Below are positions 22,900 to 34,420 of a stretch of 64,000 bases of DNA, piece after piece. The notes under the pieces are model-generated. The model worked only from the letters and a program-made list of their open reading frames with translations. It was not told the DNA's origin and ran no database searches. This DNA comes from Lunularia cruciata (lineage: Eukaryota; Streptophyta; Marchantiopsida; Lunulariales; Lunulariaceae), in the NCBI GenBank assembly GCA_948567375.1, contig OX419758.1, positions 34,725,001 through 34,789,000 of the forward strand, written 5' to 3'. The position numbers were made by a program, and so were the translations under genes. Each line of letters opens with the position of its first letter. The stretch's first letter is position 1.

Positions 22900-23640
22900 T
22901 GACTCATCCTCTTCCCTTGCAATGCTGAAGTTTCTTGCTTCCACTCTTAAATCACTAACAAACCTCTACTTGAGTCTTTCTCACTGTTGTGTACCGGAAT
23001 TTCTCTCTGTTAATGAATGTTTGTGATTTGAGTGATGCATCAAATATATCTCTATTTCTTCACTCATCATACTATTGTGGATTCTGTTCTTTATGGACTG
23101 ATCTTCATTATGCAGCTAAGACTTAGAGCGCTTACCTATATACCTGCACTTATGCTGCCTTTTCTTTCCTCACTTCCACTTCTGTTCTTTTTGACATTTG
23201 CACTACTTTTGAGCATCACTTTAGGAGAGCAACCAAGTTTGCCTTGGCATTCATGAGTTTTTGAGCAGAAACTCGATATGAGGGGTACTAACTATTGCTC
23301 AGCTACTTAGGCATTGTTTGAGGCACTGATGAAGTAGTAGGTGTTTTTGTGAAGGCCTATTATGGCGCCTTCTGCTTCCCTTTGGTGTTTTGCATCTTAG
23401 GACTCTTTAGGGTTTAGGGTTTAGGGTTTAGGGTTTAGGGTTTAGGGTTTAGGGTTTAGGGTTTAGGGTCCATAGCACTTGTTGTGATATATTTTCTATC
23501 CTGGCCTATTTTGCTTTGCTCTCGTTACCCAGTTACACTTCAATAGGTTTCTGTTTCCACACCATCCTATAGCTCTTGTATTGTTCCACTCTTCCATTCC
23601 CTGGCTAATTCCCTCCCTATTATTTTTCCTTCTCTCTTTG
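22900..23640 (+). repeat. PLE terminal repeat R3, diverged, interrupted by telomere repeats
   Basis: Retains GAGCAACCAAGTTTGCCTTG, CATGAGTTTTTGAGCAGAAA, GAGGCACTGATGAAG and TTGTTGTGATATATT in the same order as R1 and R2, but is much more diverged. Where R1 reads GGACTC-AAGCA-TCCATAACGCTTG, R3 reads GGACTC, then nine TTTAGGG units, then TCCATAGCACTTG. Confidence 0.75.
23406..23468 (+). repeat. Interstitial telomere repeat (TTTAGGG)9
   Basis: Nine perfect plant-type telomere units, G-rich strand on plus, inside PLE repeat R3. It is the only such array in the window. No decay is visible although the repeat around it is strongly diverged, so it is either younger than R3 or has been homogenised. 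Confidence 0.98.
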
Positions 23641-24835
23641 CCCGATTTATGGGTTCAACCTCTGGTGTATACAATGTTCTGTCATGTCATTTGTAGCATT
23701 GTACCTAGATTGCTCGGACTCTGGAGTAGTAGTGTTGGTAGTCAAGAGTATTTTGGTAGTTCCTCATAGATTACTTGTTTACGGTCAGATTTAGTGTTTG
23801 AGGTATTGACTACATGGTGAAGCACACCGTCACTTACCGCCATTCACATAGTTGGGTGTGATGTCAGTAGGACCGTTAGGGTTTGAGACCTAGTTTGAGT
23901 CTAGGAGGTACACTTTCAAAGTGCAACTCTAGAGAGCTCATTTCTCTGATGTTGAGCCTTCGAGTTCCTAGCTATGGTGTACAGAGTTCGACGAGCGTCA
24001 CTTGAATTCTCTTAGATAAAGTGAGTGTGGCTTGATTGTAATCAGTGCACAATTGTTGGCAAATTATTGAGTGATAGATCAAGTACTAATATGATTGAGT
24101 GTGATTTGAGTTCTGTAAACAACATGATTACATCAGAGAAGTGAGGTCACGGAGAAATCGGGTGTAGAGGAATTGAGAGTCTTGGTGATATCTCCATGAC
24201 TCGTTGATTGTTGGTAGCTCGATCGGAATTCTGATTTTCCCTAGTGTGCAAAAGCTCTTTCTATTGATGCAATTTTTGCAATGAGGCAGACAATGTGTAG
24301 AAACTTTGGCCAAATTTTGAGCAAAGAGAAGCAATTTTCAAGCTATAGTTGTGATTTTGAGCTCAAGAGGTGAAAGTATGACCAATGTGGTGTGAGTTGA
24401 GCTCAAAAAGTGAAATTGAAGATGGAGTTGAGAACCTATCCCCGTGAATTTATGATTTGGAGAAACTAGTCATTTCAATTTGGCTCGAGTGGAGAGTTAG
24501 CGGAGTATTTGGTGGTCAGCCAACTTTAGAGATTATGTCCGAGTTTTGTTGGAGTTTACATCAGATTTTTGTTGGAGTCATGCCAGATTTGGAGAGGGTT
24601 CGATGTGGTAAGAAGAAAATACTGATTTGGTTGAATTTTGGCGTTTAGAGACTTCGGGGCATAGTGCTAAGGGCTATGAGAGGCTCCGAAGGCCTAGAAG
24701 GACCAGCTTGCGTGAAACTAGCTAGGTTAGTTTATATTAAAAAGATGGGACCATTCTCTGTGTTTGAACTACATTAAAGGAAGTTTCCTAGTTTAACGGT
24801 GGGATCTAGATAGAGCTTATTATGGTGCTTACTAC
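23641..24835. other. No gene seen
   Basis: Moderate-GC spacer between the PLE and a small tandem repeat. I recognise no protein motif, RNA gene or known repeat end. Confidence 0.4.
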
Positions 24836-24911
24836 TCTATCCGGTCATATTATGCAATTATGATTCTATCCGGTCATATTATGCAATTATGATTCTATCC
24901 GGTCATATTAT
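24836..24911. repeat. 29-bp tandem repeat, 2.6 copies
   Basis: Units begin TCTATCCGGTCATATTATGC at 24836, 24865 and 24894; the last is partial. The first two copies are identical. Confidence 0.95.
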
Positions 24912-24939
24912 TATCCAATAATGGAGAAAAGACGATCAC

Positions 24940-25015
24940 ATAGTTCACATGAAGGAAGGATGGGAAGACCCCTCAAACCGGACAAGCGAGAGACAAAAGA
25001 GGTAAAATGAGGCTA
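24940..25015. repeat. Dispersed motif family copy
   Basis: GAAGGATGGGAAGACCCCTC, AAACCGGACAAGCGAGAGAC and AAAAGAGGTAAAATGAGGCT place it with the copy at 11716-11800. Confidence 0.7.
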
Positions 25016-25279
25016 GGCTATAGGCCATTTGTATCCATTAATGTAGACTTAGGTTTAAGAGAATAAAACTTTGGGCACACTTTCTCTATTACATTTCCAG
25101 AATAAAAAATTTCACATTTTAGTGATGAGATTAGTTTCCTTTCAAAAGTGACAAAAGTTATAAGAAGAGAGGGGTAAACGGGGTCAACTCATCCGCAGCA
25201 CATTTTCATCCAAAAATCTCCTTCGTAAGAATCATGTGTAGCATGGTTTGGTAGAAATATGTATCCAACAAAATTGTTT

Positions 25280-25360
25280 TGTCAACAGTGGGATTCGAAC
25301 CCACGCCCTTTCGGACCAGTACCTGAAACTGGCGCCTTAGACCAACTCGGCCATATTGAC
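25280..25360 (-). tRNA. tRNA-Leu (anticodon CAG)
   Basis: The 81-nt minus-strand gene has acceptor arms GTCAATA/TGTTGAC (one G-T pair) plus discriminator A, a D arm containing the A box TGGCCGAGTTGG, anticodon stem CCAGT/ACTGG around loop TTCAGGT (anticodon CAG, reads CUG), a class II extra arm (TCCGAAAGGGC) and a T arm with the B box GGTTCGAATCC. There is no intron and no encoded CCA. A TTTT Pol III terminator follows at 25273-25270 on the minus strand. All expected arms pair. Confidence 0.96.
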
Positions 25361-26158
25361 ATCTGCCATATTCTTTGAGATACGAGAATTTAATCGTCAT
25401 TCCGAGCAAGGACTGCCGAGAGGAGGTCGATGAAATACCTAGCCCTATGAGGCGAGATAAAGTTGTTTGGTTCAAGCTGAAGCTGAGATTATATTTCTGT
25501 CGGTCAACAGAAAAATGGAACACAACTACAATAGATCCGGCAGACCTTACGGTGCTTCACCTGAGCTGGTGGGCCGTTTATACGGAGGGCCCTGATATGG
25601 AACAGATTGTTTGCCAACTTCTCCAGGACACTTAAGCGGACGACTTAAGGAAGCAGCTTGGCTAAGGATCTAGAACACTTGTTGAATCAATGCGACGACA
25701 TCAAACATCTTTAACACAGCACCATCGAAGTTCTCATCTGCTTGAACTTCGTGAAAGGTAAGTGGCGTGCCCGTCATCATTTTTGACTTGTTTTGACACC
25801 TTTCGGCTCCCAAGAGACTGCTAGGTTTTTCCTCTCATCCTCACCAGAAGTTCGAACTCTCGAGATGATAGCGGTGATAGGAATAGGAGATTTAAAGACA
25901 TTGCCAAAGCTTGTCAACAAGTTGCGACACCTGGAAGGTTTACAAACCAAATGGCTCAACTTAGCTTTATACACATGAGAAGCTGGTTCCCCACATCATG
26001 CTAACTACTTACTGCACAATCATATACCATGACACCTTCGAGAGGCCCGTATATGAGCTTCTCTGTATTGGTACAAGTGGAAGTTCTACATTGTCAGTGG
26101 ATTATATTTTATCCTACAATTTCAACACAAATCGGGCAGGAACAATCCCCATATATAT
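25361..26158. other. Spacer between tRNA-Leu and CLPR1-like gene
   Basis: No recognised gene. The part nearest 26158 is likely 3'-UTR of the CLPR1-like gene; short frames at 25375-25635 and 25793-25978 show no known motif. Confidence 0.4.
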
Positions 26159-29100
26159 CTATCTGGGACCCGCTGGGGCCGATTGAGCTCCTGGCCTCGA
26201 GTATTTCTCCCTCATGGCCTTAGACTGGGCAAGCATCTCGTCGTAGTTCTGCAGAAACAAGCAGATAGTTAGCATCCTGATAAATCTTCACATTTCACAT
26301 ACGAAGCTAATGAGATGCCATGACTCATTGAACGATTACCAAAAGCTAACAAACTTAGGCCGCAATGGCTGCATTCAAAGGGAGGGGATGAAGCAGTTCC
26401 TTGTACGGCTCAGAAGCAGGCCGGGAACAAGGAAGATCCGCGAAAACAAGGATATGTATGTATTCGTCCATTTACAGAACATACCTTCCTTTCCATGGCA
26501 ACACCCCTACTCTCAATAACCTTGTCTGCAAGACCATACTCAATAGCTTCTTGTGCCCTGAAATATTTGGGCCTCTTGATGTCATTCGCGATCTCCTCAC
26601 GGCTTTTGCCAGTACCCATTGCCAGCAGGTCCACGTAGTAGTCTGTGTTAGCATCGAGCTCCTTAGCCTGAATCACACAAAAGTGAACTAACTCCCTCAG
26701 TTATGGGTCCTTGCATCAGTAAATATGCTAGACCCAGAGTACATTATTTAAACCCAGAGTACAAAATTCAGCATCTCCGAAATGACGAGAGAGCAAGAAA
26801 CGATTAAATGACGAATTCCTTGCAGCCACTAATACACACGGACTTTGGTTGTCAGGACATGCAATCACAGTATTCTTTCTATGCGGAATACGAAGGACAA
26901 ATAGGAAAGACCTGCATAATACAGAACTAGTTCTCAAAATTTGACAATCAACTTTTGTTCCGTACCTTAATCCACATGTCGATCGCTGGCCCTTGAGATT
27001 GGTTCACCTTTGGAGAATACAACTTAGCTGCAAGGAAGAAACATACTTCCTAAGCATAAGAAAACCTCGTAGCTTCAATTGGCATTATACCACCCATCTT
27101 TGTTTCAATTGAATTAAGGACGTGAAATGGCAGTTGTCAAGGATAAACTTACTGACGGAGTTGGGCTGAACTGCACGGAAACCCTTTTCACCGATGGACA
27201 ATAGCATGCCTGCTTGTCCATAGGCTTGTCCACAGTTAACTGTGTATACTTTAGACTTCACATACTGCGTACAAAAAAAGAGCGAACTGTCAGTCGCACA
27301 GAATCACCAGAACGAAGTGAAGGACTCCAAAGTTTTCATGATGTCGTCGAATCGTGTTAAAGTTAAAGGGAATGGCATGCTGGAACAAACAAAACCTAAG
27401 CCTTTATCCATTTTCTAATTTGGCTCGCAGCCTCTTGACAGGTTTCTATGCGACAATTGACAAATCTGAGCAAAAGTGATAATAATACTTCTGGCAGTGA
27501 CAACTCACCGCAATTGTATCAGCAATACAGTAAGCTTCAGTTTCGAATCCGATACTCTCACGCTTCTCGTTCTGCAACAAAAATTCATGAAACAGAAACA
27601 ATTAAGATCACTTCTTTTTCCCTTTGCATGTCTTCTAAGTCGAACTGAGCTCCAAAACAACCAAAGGGATTAAGCTCGTTTTACCTGTGTGCCGGAAGAG
27701 TTAATATAAAAATAGATTGGTTTGGATGGGTTGTCATAGTCCAACCACAACAGCTCAGCTACAATAAGCTCCGTCACGGCGGGTACAATCTGCAAGCACA
27801 CCGTGATGGTAAACCCTGACACAGTAAGAGACGTGGATACAAACAGGAAACTGCTTCGTAGTACAAATGCCATGACGTGATCTACCAGTGTGGTAGACCG
27901 GCATCGCCAGTTTCTTCCTAGTAAAATAGTAAACTCTGAAGTAAGAACTTGCAAAACACTACAAAAACTTCTTAACAAGGCATCTTGAACAACAACGAGG
28001 TATGGGATTTCAGCTTCAGCAGCCAAGAGATCCTCATGATAACGCTATTTGATCATCCCGGGAAAGAGACCAGAGGAATTTCTTAACGCACCGGCATTCC
28101 CAAGTAGCAAATTCTCGAGTCTAGCAAGAGTGAAGGAAGATCTGGAGGAGCTGTCTTTGGCCTTCCAAACCCACCACCACCGCGGTACATGCTGACACTC
28201 ATGCTCAATCGAGATGGCGCATTGTCTAGGTCAGACATATTCCACATGCCAGTGCCTTCCTTATAGTGCCTAGCAGATGCAATAGTTTCCTAGAATACAA
28301 TACAGAAATTCTTGTCAGCAAGCAGATATCTTGTGTCCACTTATGAACAGGAGTAGATCAGTCCCTTTCTCTATTTAGTTGGTCCAAGATCCACAATTAT
28401 CCTCAGCACAATCGGAGTTGCTTGAAAATCTCAACATCTAACCTCGGTCACTCGCTCTGATTGCCTCTTCATTGGACTGTCCTCGGTCATGAACATATCC
28501 ATCTGAGTTGGATTGAGCCCGTACAAGTTTGCGGGAAGATTCTTAAAGTTCTCCATTACTGCATAGGACGGCAATTTAAACAAGACGTTCTCAGTAAACG
28601 ACAGGTGTAGTTGCATTTCAGACTTCCTCATAAATCGGATTATGAGCTCGAATCGCAAACTGGTTATCCCCACAAGCTAAATCTACGACGCACACGTAGA
28701 GAAATCCTAGCGAATTATACGTTTAACTTTGACAATAGCTGTAAAGAACAAGCAAGTTGGGCACTCCAATTGAACCGTGACATGGAAATACTGAGGTCAT
28801 CTAAGCAGTCAATAGAATTCAACTGGTTGGAAGTACTAGATTGATGATTCTGGAAGTATTCAGGGATGCGGGGAGGAATTGCAAACCACGGAAAAATTCA
28901 CATAAACTACGGATGCTTAAATCAACCAAATATATGCGACCACTCAATGGAATAGTCAAGACAGGCTCCTAAACAAGTAACAATAATTAGGCAGACGTGG
29001 CACGATTTCAGCTCTGTAAGAAAATTAATTGTCCTTTGCTTCGTTCGTCAATTCAAATCGGTTATCTCGCTTCGGACTGCAGATAAACAAATTCACAGTA

Positions 29101-29464
29101 CTTCCCTGATCACCGCCACCAGCACAAACAAAAACACGAAACGTGAAATCAAACTGCAAAGCAACTTACCTCCATCCTTCAAATTCTGCTCCCGAAACTG
29201 CTTGGGAATTCGGTCATACGAAGCTCGCGCACGCGCAGCTCCAACTTTGCGCACGCCTTTTCTACTCTGCCCAGACGACGACGAGCCACCCACAGCAATC
29301 CGCTTCTCTCCTCGGCAAACCGAAGCTCCTACGAACCCTAAGCGATCACTCTCACCAGCACAGAAAGCGCTTCTAAACCCACTTTTCTTCCCCAACAATC
29401 CTTGAACACCTCCAATCTCCAGACCCCCGGCAGCCATAACCGGACTCCCTAAAGCCAACGCCAT
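26159..29464 (-). CDS. CLPR1: Plastid Clp protease proteolytic-like subunit, ClpR1-type
   Basis: Nine exons, 5' to 3': 29464-29170, 28558-28443, 28289-28092, 27789-27685, 27571-27509, 27264-27153, 27027-26966, 26667-26485 and 26248-26159. All introns are GT/AG, phases match, and the product is 407 aa. The first 95 or so residues are Ser/Gly/Arg-rich with few acids, like a chloroplast transit peptide. Then come LYGLNPTQMDMFMTEDSP (characteristic of ClpR1), TAPPDLPSLLLDSRICYLGM, VPAVTELIVAELLWLDYDN, PIYFYINSSGTQ and IKRPKYFRAQEAIEYGLADK. The catalytic positions are non-canonical: Gly 275 stands where ClpP has Ser, and Asn 294 (QPNS) where ClpP has His. ClpR subunits are structural partners of ClpP in the plastid Clp core. 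ClpR1 over other ClpR paralogues is from remembered family features. Confidence 0.93.
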
Positions 29465-31899
29465 CTCTACCACCACCACCACCACAATAGCCTCTTCCAC
29501 CCGCCACTGTCCACAACCGAAGCTCTCCTCTCTTCGCGTCTCTGTTCACGCAATGCACCGCAGAATCGCTCCTCGCCTGCAACGCTCTCGGCTGGTGGCG
29601 ATCGACGACGACGAGCGATAACGCTTTAGCTGAATGCGTGTGCTCCTCTGCTGGTTTTGCCTCCACTCGCCATAATCTGTTCGGATTACCAGGCTAACAC
29701 GTATTACCGCCTTACTCCACCCTAATTATATTGCCATTACCGTCCTAAGCTGCTCCCCTTCCATTTTTCCCTTCCCTTCCGCTCCCTTTCCACCTTTTCT
29801 TGGTTATATAATTGGGTGTGGTGTTTCGTTTCCTTTCTTGAGTGCAATAGTGTTGCTTGAATTCAAGTTTGATGTGCAGAAGACTCCAGCAAGAATTGAA
29901 AAAGACAAGTGTCGCTTTAAAGTTGTTCAGGAAAATGAACTATGACGACTTATCATATTCTGGACATGTCCAGAAATTACCTGCTTTTGGATGCATGAAT
30001 GCTTTGTTTTTCCGACTTTTTGCTTACATAAAATGTTTTTACGAAGTTGACCTCTCTACCCGCCCGTCACCCCATTAAAAAGAACTCTGAGATTAAATCT
30101 TGTTTACATAATTCGACCACAAGGAATATTGATGGCTCTGAATTGCGCATTTCAAGTTGCCCTTTCCGTGATGAAGAGATTAAGCATAAAATTTCCACGA
30201 TCATAAGAAACTGCGGCACCATATGAAAATAACTAATTTTTTTAGGTGAACATATGACTTATTCAGGGGAGCATGCTATACGAGGGACATTGATTAAGCT
30301 CGAGCTCATTACGGTATTATACTTTCAAATGCATTTCCAATCAAGTGATCAAGGAAATCCAAAGAACAAAATAGTTTTTCTCAAAACGTTTTAAAATATA
30401 ATGCAGTCAACAATCAGGGAGCAAGAAACACGCATATTATGATTATCTCTAGAGTTCAAATAATTAATTTCATTTGCTTTATTCTTTCTATAATCATTTC
30501 TTGATATATTATCTACTAAACCAAATATGCTGTTATCTTCTAATTATAATTATACATTTTCTCCATCTGTGATTGAATGTGATGACATTTTTCATATTAG
30601 GTCGTCATTTTAACACTTACGTGATGTCCTTTATTATAAATAACTTTCAATTTCTAACCGATAAATATAAGAATCAAATCTATAATGTACGTAGTAAACA
30701 ACAAACAACAACAAAACATCCGGTTAAGATAAACCCCTTCTTTCGAGTACCCTTTGTGACAGTTTTTTCCTTAACCTCCATGATAAAATATAATTCTACA
30801 TTTAACGCTCAAGTGTTAAGCTCTAGTTGAACTTAGAACTTAGAACTTAGAAACAGCACAGAGCCTCCCTATATATATCACCTCACTTTCTAGATTAATG
30901 TCTTGCTCATGTATGCACCATAAGCTATTGTAATGTGATAATTTGAGTTGAGTTCAGTAAAAACTTTGCAAAGTAGCTAGCTGCATTCATGAACACAAGC
31001 ACCGCATATTTTTGGGGGTTTTAAATTTAGGTCCCATGCAATGGACCCAAGTCCACAAAAAGTTTGTGTTCCCATCAAAAATTATTCTCTCAAAAGGAGT
31101 GCTTCCTTCAAACCAAGTACCAGGTGACAAAAAACACGTTATGGAGGCTTGGAGTTTTCAATTCAGACATTGTATGGCCCCTAAATAGTAACTGCCTAAT
31201 TCTCAACTACTTAAAAACTAGGCAGTAATAGTGATAAGAAGACAAATGTGTTAGTAATAGTAATCCATATATTGACACATGTTGCAATTTGGAGCCGGTG
31301 AACCCTTAGGCCTACCTATGCATAAGAATATAACAAAAGAGGGAGAGAGGAGCAAATTTGAAACTTGTCTCTTGCTTATCTTGCGAGCATTGTGAGTTGA
31401 TGATGAGCACTTTGAATTGATTGCACTTACCTACAAAGTGTGAAGTAGAGGTAATGCAGTGCGGCAAAATCTTCAAAAGAAGAAATTAGGATTGAAAACT
31501 GTCAAAGTTTAATTTAAAATTTATTCCATTCGAAAACTTTAAAAAAATTGGAAGAATTCACTCAAATGCAATTTCTCATCCTCTTTCACAATCATGTCTT
31601 TTCATCTTGGACTCTACCAACTCCATTACATTTGTAGAGTTTGATGAACATGTTTTCAACATAGCCTCATTGGGCAAACAAAAAGAAAAGCCGTGAGGAA
31701 AGATAGATTCAATATGAGTCCCCATCCCTATGCACAAATTTTGAATTATTTAGAAGAGCCTAAGCATTTTTTTCAAATCCATGATGGTTGTAATTGCAAG
31801 AAATTAGTCCAAAAGAACAACATTTAGTTATATGGTCACTTTTCTTCTTGACATGAGAAAGGATTTCCACAAACTTTGAATGAAGAGAAACTAAACAAA
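29465..31899. other. CLPR1 5' flank and AT-rich spacer
   Basis: 29465-29700 is GC-rich and probably 5'-UTR and promoter of the CLPR1-like gene. Beyond about 29700 the sequence is AT-rich, with a short GAACTTA tandem repeat near 30829-30851. I see no gene. Confidence 0.45.
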
Positions 31900-32283
31900 A
31901 TGTGTGCAAGGTGCATGAAATCATACAAGGAATCTTGGGATTGTAAAAACAAGAGTACAAGTGAAAGCCTTATTGACAAAGATCATAAGCATGGATGTAG
32001 AACTATAGAAGATGAACTAAATCACATGTGTTCTCACTTTGACAAGATGGATTCAATGTTTGATATTCATGCAAATATAACTCCTTTTGCATTAGTTAGT
32101 ATTGAGATAGGTGATGAGGTTGATATATTAGGACCATGTGTTGGAGAAGAGGTTAATGGGGTTAGGGTGGAAGACAATTGTAATGCCTTGGAAGATGTTG
32201 CATGGGATAATGAAATAGAGAATTATAAAAAATGCCCCTCACAAGTTCCAGTATTACAAACCTACTATAATACCAATAGCTAA
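31900..32283 (+). CDS. Hypothetical 127-residue open frame, unrecognised
   Basis: An ATG-initiated frame with an N-terminal Cys/His-containing stretch (MCARCMKSYKESWDC, then KDHKHGCRTIEDELNHMC) and an acidic C-terminal half. Four Cys and two His in the first 45 residues could suggest metal binding, but the spacing matches no zinc-finger class I know. There are no flanking exons, no promoter signal and AT-rich surroundings; it may be a transposon remnant or a chance frame. Confidence 0.25.
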   Translation: MCARCMKSYKESWDCKNKSTSESLIDKDHKHGCRTIEDELNHMCSHFDKMDSMFDIHANITPFALVSIEIGDEVDILGPCVGEEVNGVRVEDNCNALEDVAWDNEIENYKKCPSQVPVLQTYYNTNS

Positions 32284-34415
32284 ACACATTAGCTAGAGGT
32301 GAAGATTGGCTTGGTAACATTTGGAAGGATGTTATACATGATGGGCAAAGTAGATCAGATAAAAGTGTCACCAAAATAGGAATTTTACTAATAGAGCAAG
32401 AGTAAAAAATAGCCTAAAAACTTTAGTTAATTTTAGAAGTCTAAACATATGAATTAGGCCTCAAAAATGTACAACCACGTCCCAATGGAGGAAAGATTGG
32501 CCTTCCCTCCCCTGGGTTTGTCTCATTGAGAGCTTTCTAATGGCATCTCACCCACGTGATTTGGAGATTCCTACAAGAAGATTCTCTAAAGATTCACTCT
32601 ACTCAAAAAGGGTTTGACCAACCAGATAGGATTAGAACCGACATGTCATCAATGCATGCAACTAATTCTTTTCCTAGTAGTAAAGCTAAAATACCAGTTT
32701 TCTAAAGGTAGAGATTGTTGACATGTTGTCAATCCATATATCTAATCCAAGTGTAGAGCTTCCTTCAAGGAAATCCACTTTGCTATATAATACAATCAAA
32801 GTGCTCCTTTAGGGCATTAGAGGTCGAGTGTGAAATTTTGTGTTTCTTCTTTTGTGTTTATCTCCAAGTCTCTTATCCTCAGAAGATTACACTTACTCCA
32901 AACAATTCAATAATTCCCAAACTAATCTTGGTATTTACCAACATCAATGTGAGCTCAAAGAATTGGTTTGTGGAGTTGGGTCACGGAAAGGCAGGCCATG
33001 CCATGTTTTGTAGTTCCATGAAGGTCTTGATTCAATTTCCTTATAAGCAATCAAGGAGTGTATTAGGCAGCATCACTCATAAATCTACTTTTTACAATGA
33101 ATCTTTAAATTTGCACAAAAATCACATCACATTGGGGGGTCATGATTTGATTCCTTTTTATGAGCAATCAAGGAGTGACATTTAGGGAGAGTTACTCACA
33201 AGTCTAGTTTTTACAATGAATCTTTAAACTTGCACAAAAATCAAATCACATTAGTCAAAATGACTTTGATCATAGGAATTGTCCTTTTGAATCACTCTTT
33301 CACATGATCATTGGTAGCTCTCTCAAAGTGGTCTATTTATCTAATATTTAGATGAGAAATGTGTATGTGAATATTTTTCAAGATGCTCAAGGAATAAAAA
33401 TTAGATAGAAACATATCAACTTAGTGCAGAAAGTCACAAATGATTTAGATCTTATTGATGGTTTGTGCCTGCTAAATTGAATTTGGCCTTTATAATCTCA
33501 TGAATGATATGACAAAGGTCTCTATGGGGAAGCATAGTTTGATTTGTGCTCACTGGCCATATGGTTATAGATAATTAGAAATGCAAAGATGCTTAAATCT
33601 GCTCTAAAAAATTAACAATGTACTTAACGTGAAAGTTTGCAAATGTACGAGCATACAAACCAATATAGTCTTAGTAATGGTCAGTGCCTTGTAGAAGTAT
33701 TTATATTATTACAATTTATCATCACTGTTTCAAATGTGGTGCAATGTGCAACGTCTTAGTTTTTAGTGAATACCAAGATAAGGACCAAATTCTATGTGCC
33801 TCGACATTCTCTAAGATTTTGCCCAAATTGTAGTAAAGCATACACAAGCTGATATATCCCTGGGTCAAACACTACCAACAAACAAATCAAAGGATTTTTT
33901 TACAAACTTGTCTAGAAACATTTCAATTTAGTGTCTTGCATCATAATATCCATGGCAATTATGAGCACTTTGATGATAACAAATTTGATGTTGAAACCTT
34001 TGTGCTCAAAACATTTTTATACGCCATAGCTTCAACATGTCTTGTTGGCAACTAGAACTTGCTAAATTTCAAAAGCAAAACACTTGCAAAGACAAGTGGA
34101 AGGGACCAAGTCTCCTCCTTGGTTTCTCATATAAAGGAACAAAGTTGAGACCACCCATGGAACCCCAAAGCCCAACATGTCTTGCACTCCCTCAACCCAA
34201 ACCTAGTAATTGGCTCTTTGAGTAAATACCAATGCTCAATAAATACAAGGGCTACTTTTCTAATTATTGAATTGTTTGGGGTAGGTTTTTAATATTAGAA
34301 CTTGTAAAAGGTATTTTGAAAATTCTCCTAAGAAAATTGAAGGTATCTAAGCATTTGAAGAGTATCATATTGCATATGCTTTGTCACAAGGAAATCTTCC
34401 TAGTGTTCCTAACAC
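32284..34415. other. AT-rich spacer, no gene seen
   Basis: Contains a diverged direct duplication at about 33040-33110 and 33165-33240 (AGCAATCAAGGAGTG, ACTCATAAATCTA/ACTCACAAGTCTA, TTTTTACAATGAATCTTTAA), probably a local tandem duplication. Nothing else is recognised. Confidence 0.45.
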
Positions 34416-34420
34416 CTAGG

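Larger units (their letters stand above)
15854..23640 (+). mobile_element. Penelope-like retroelement with N-terminal GIY-YIG and terminal direct repeats
   Basis: Order on the plus strand: terminal repeat R1 (15854-17254), pyrimidine-rich leader, decayed coding region (18448-21398), a second copy of the coding tail (21535-21707), repeat R2 (21708-22845), then a more diverged repeat R3 (22900-23640) that contains a telomere-repeat array. Flanking direct repeats and tandem, partly truncated copies are typical of PLEs, whose repeats are called pLTRs. The endonuclease lies before the reverse transcriptase and none follows it; this is the permuted order described for the Naiad/Chlamys clade rather than canonical Penelope. 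I found no target-site duplication. The element is dead by frameshift and several stops. Confidence 0.85.

Noticed and set aside
23326-23334. CTGATGA as a hammerhead ribozyme core
   Set aside because: No stem II plus GAAAC follows at a suitable distance, and R1 and R2 read TTGATGA at this position.
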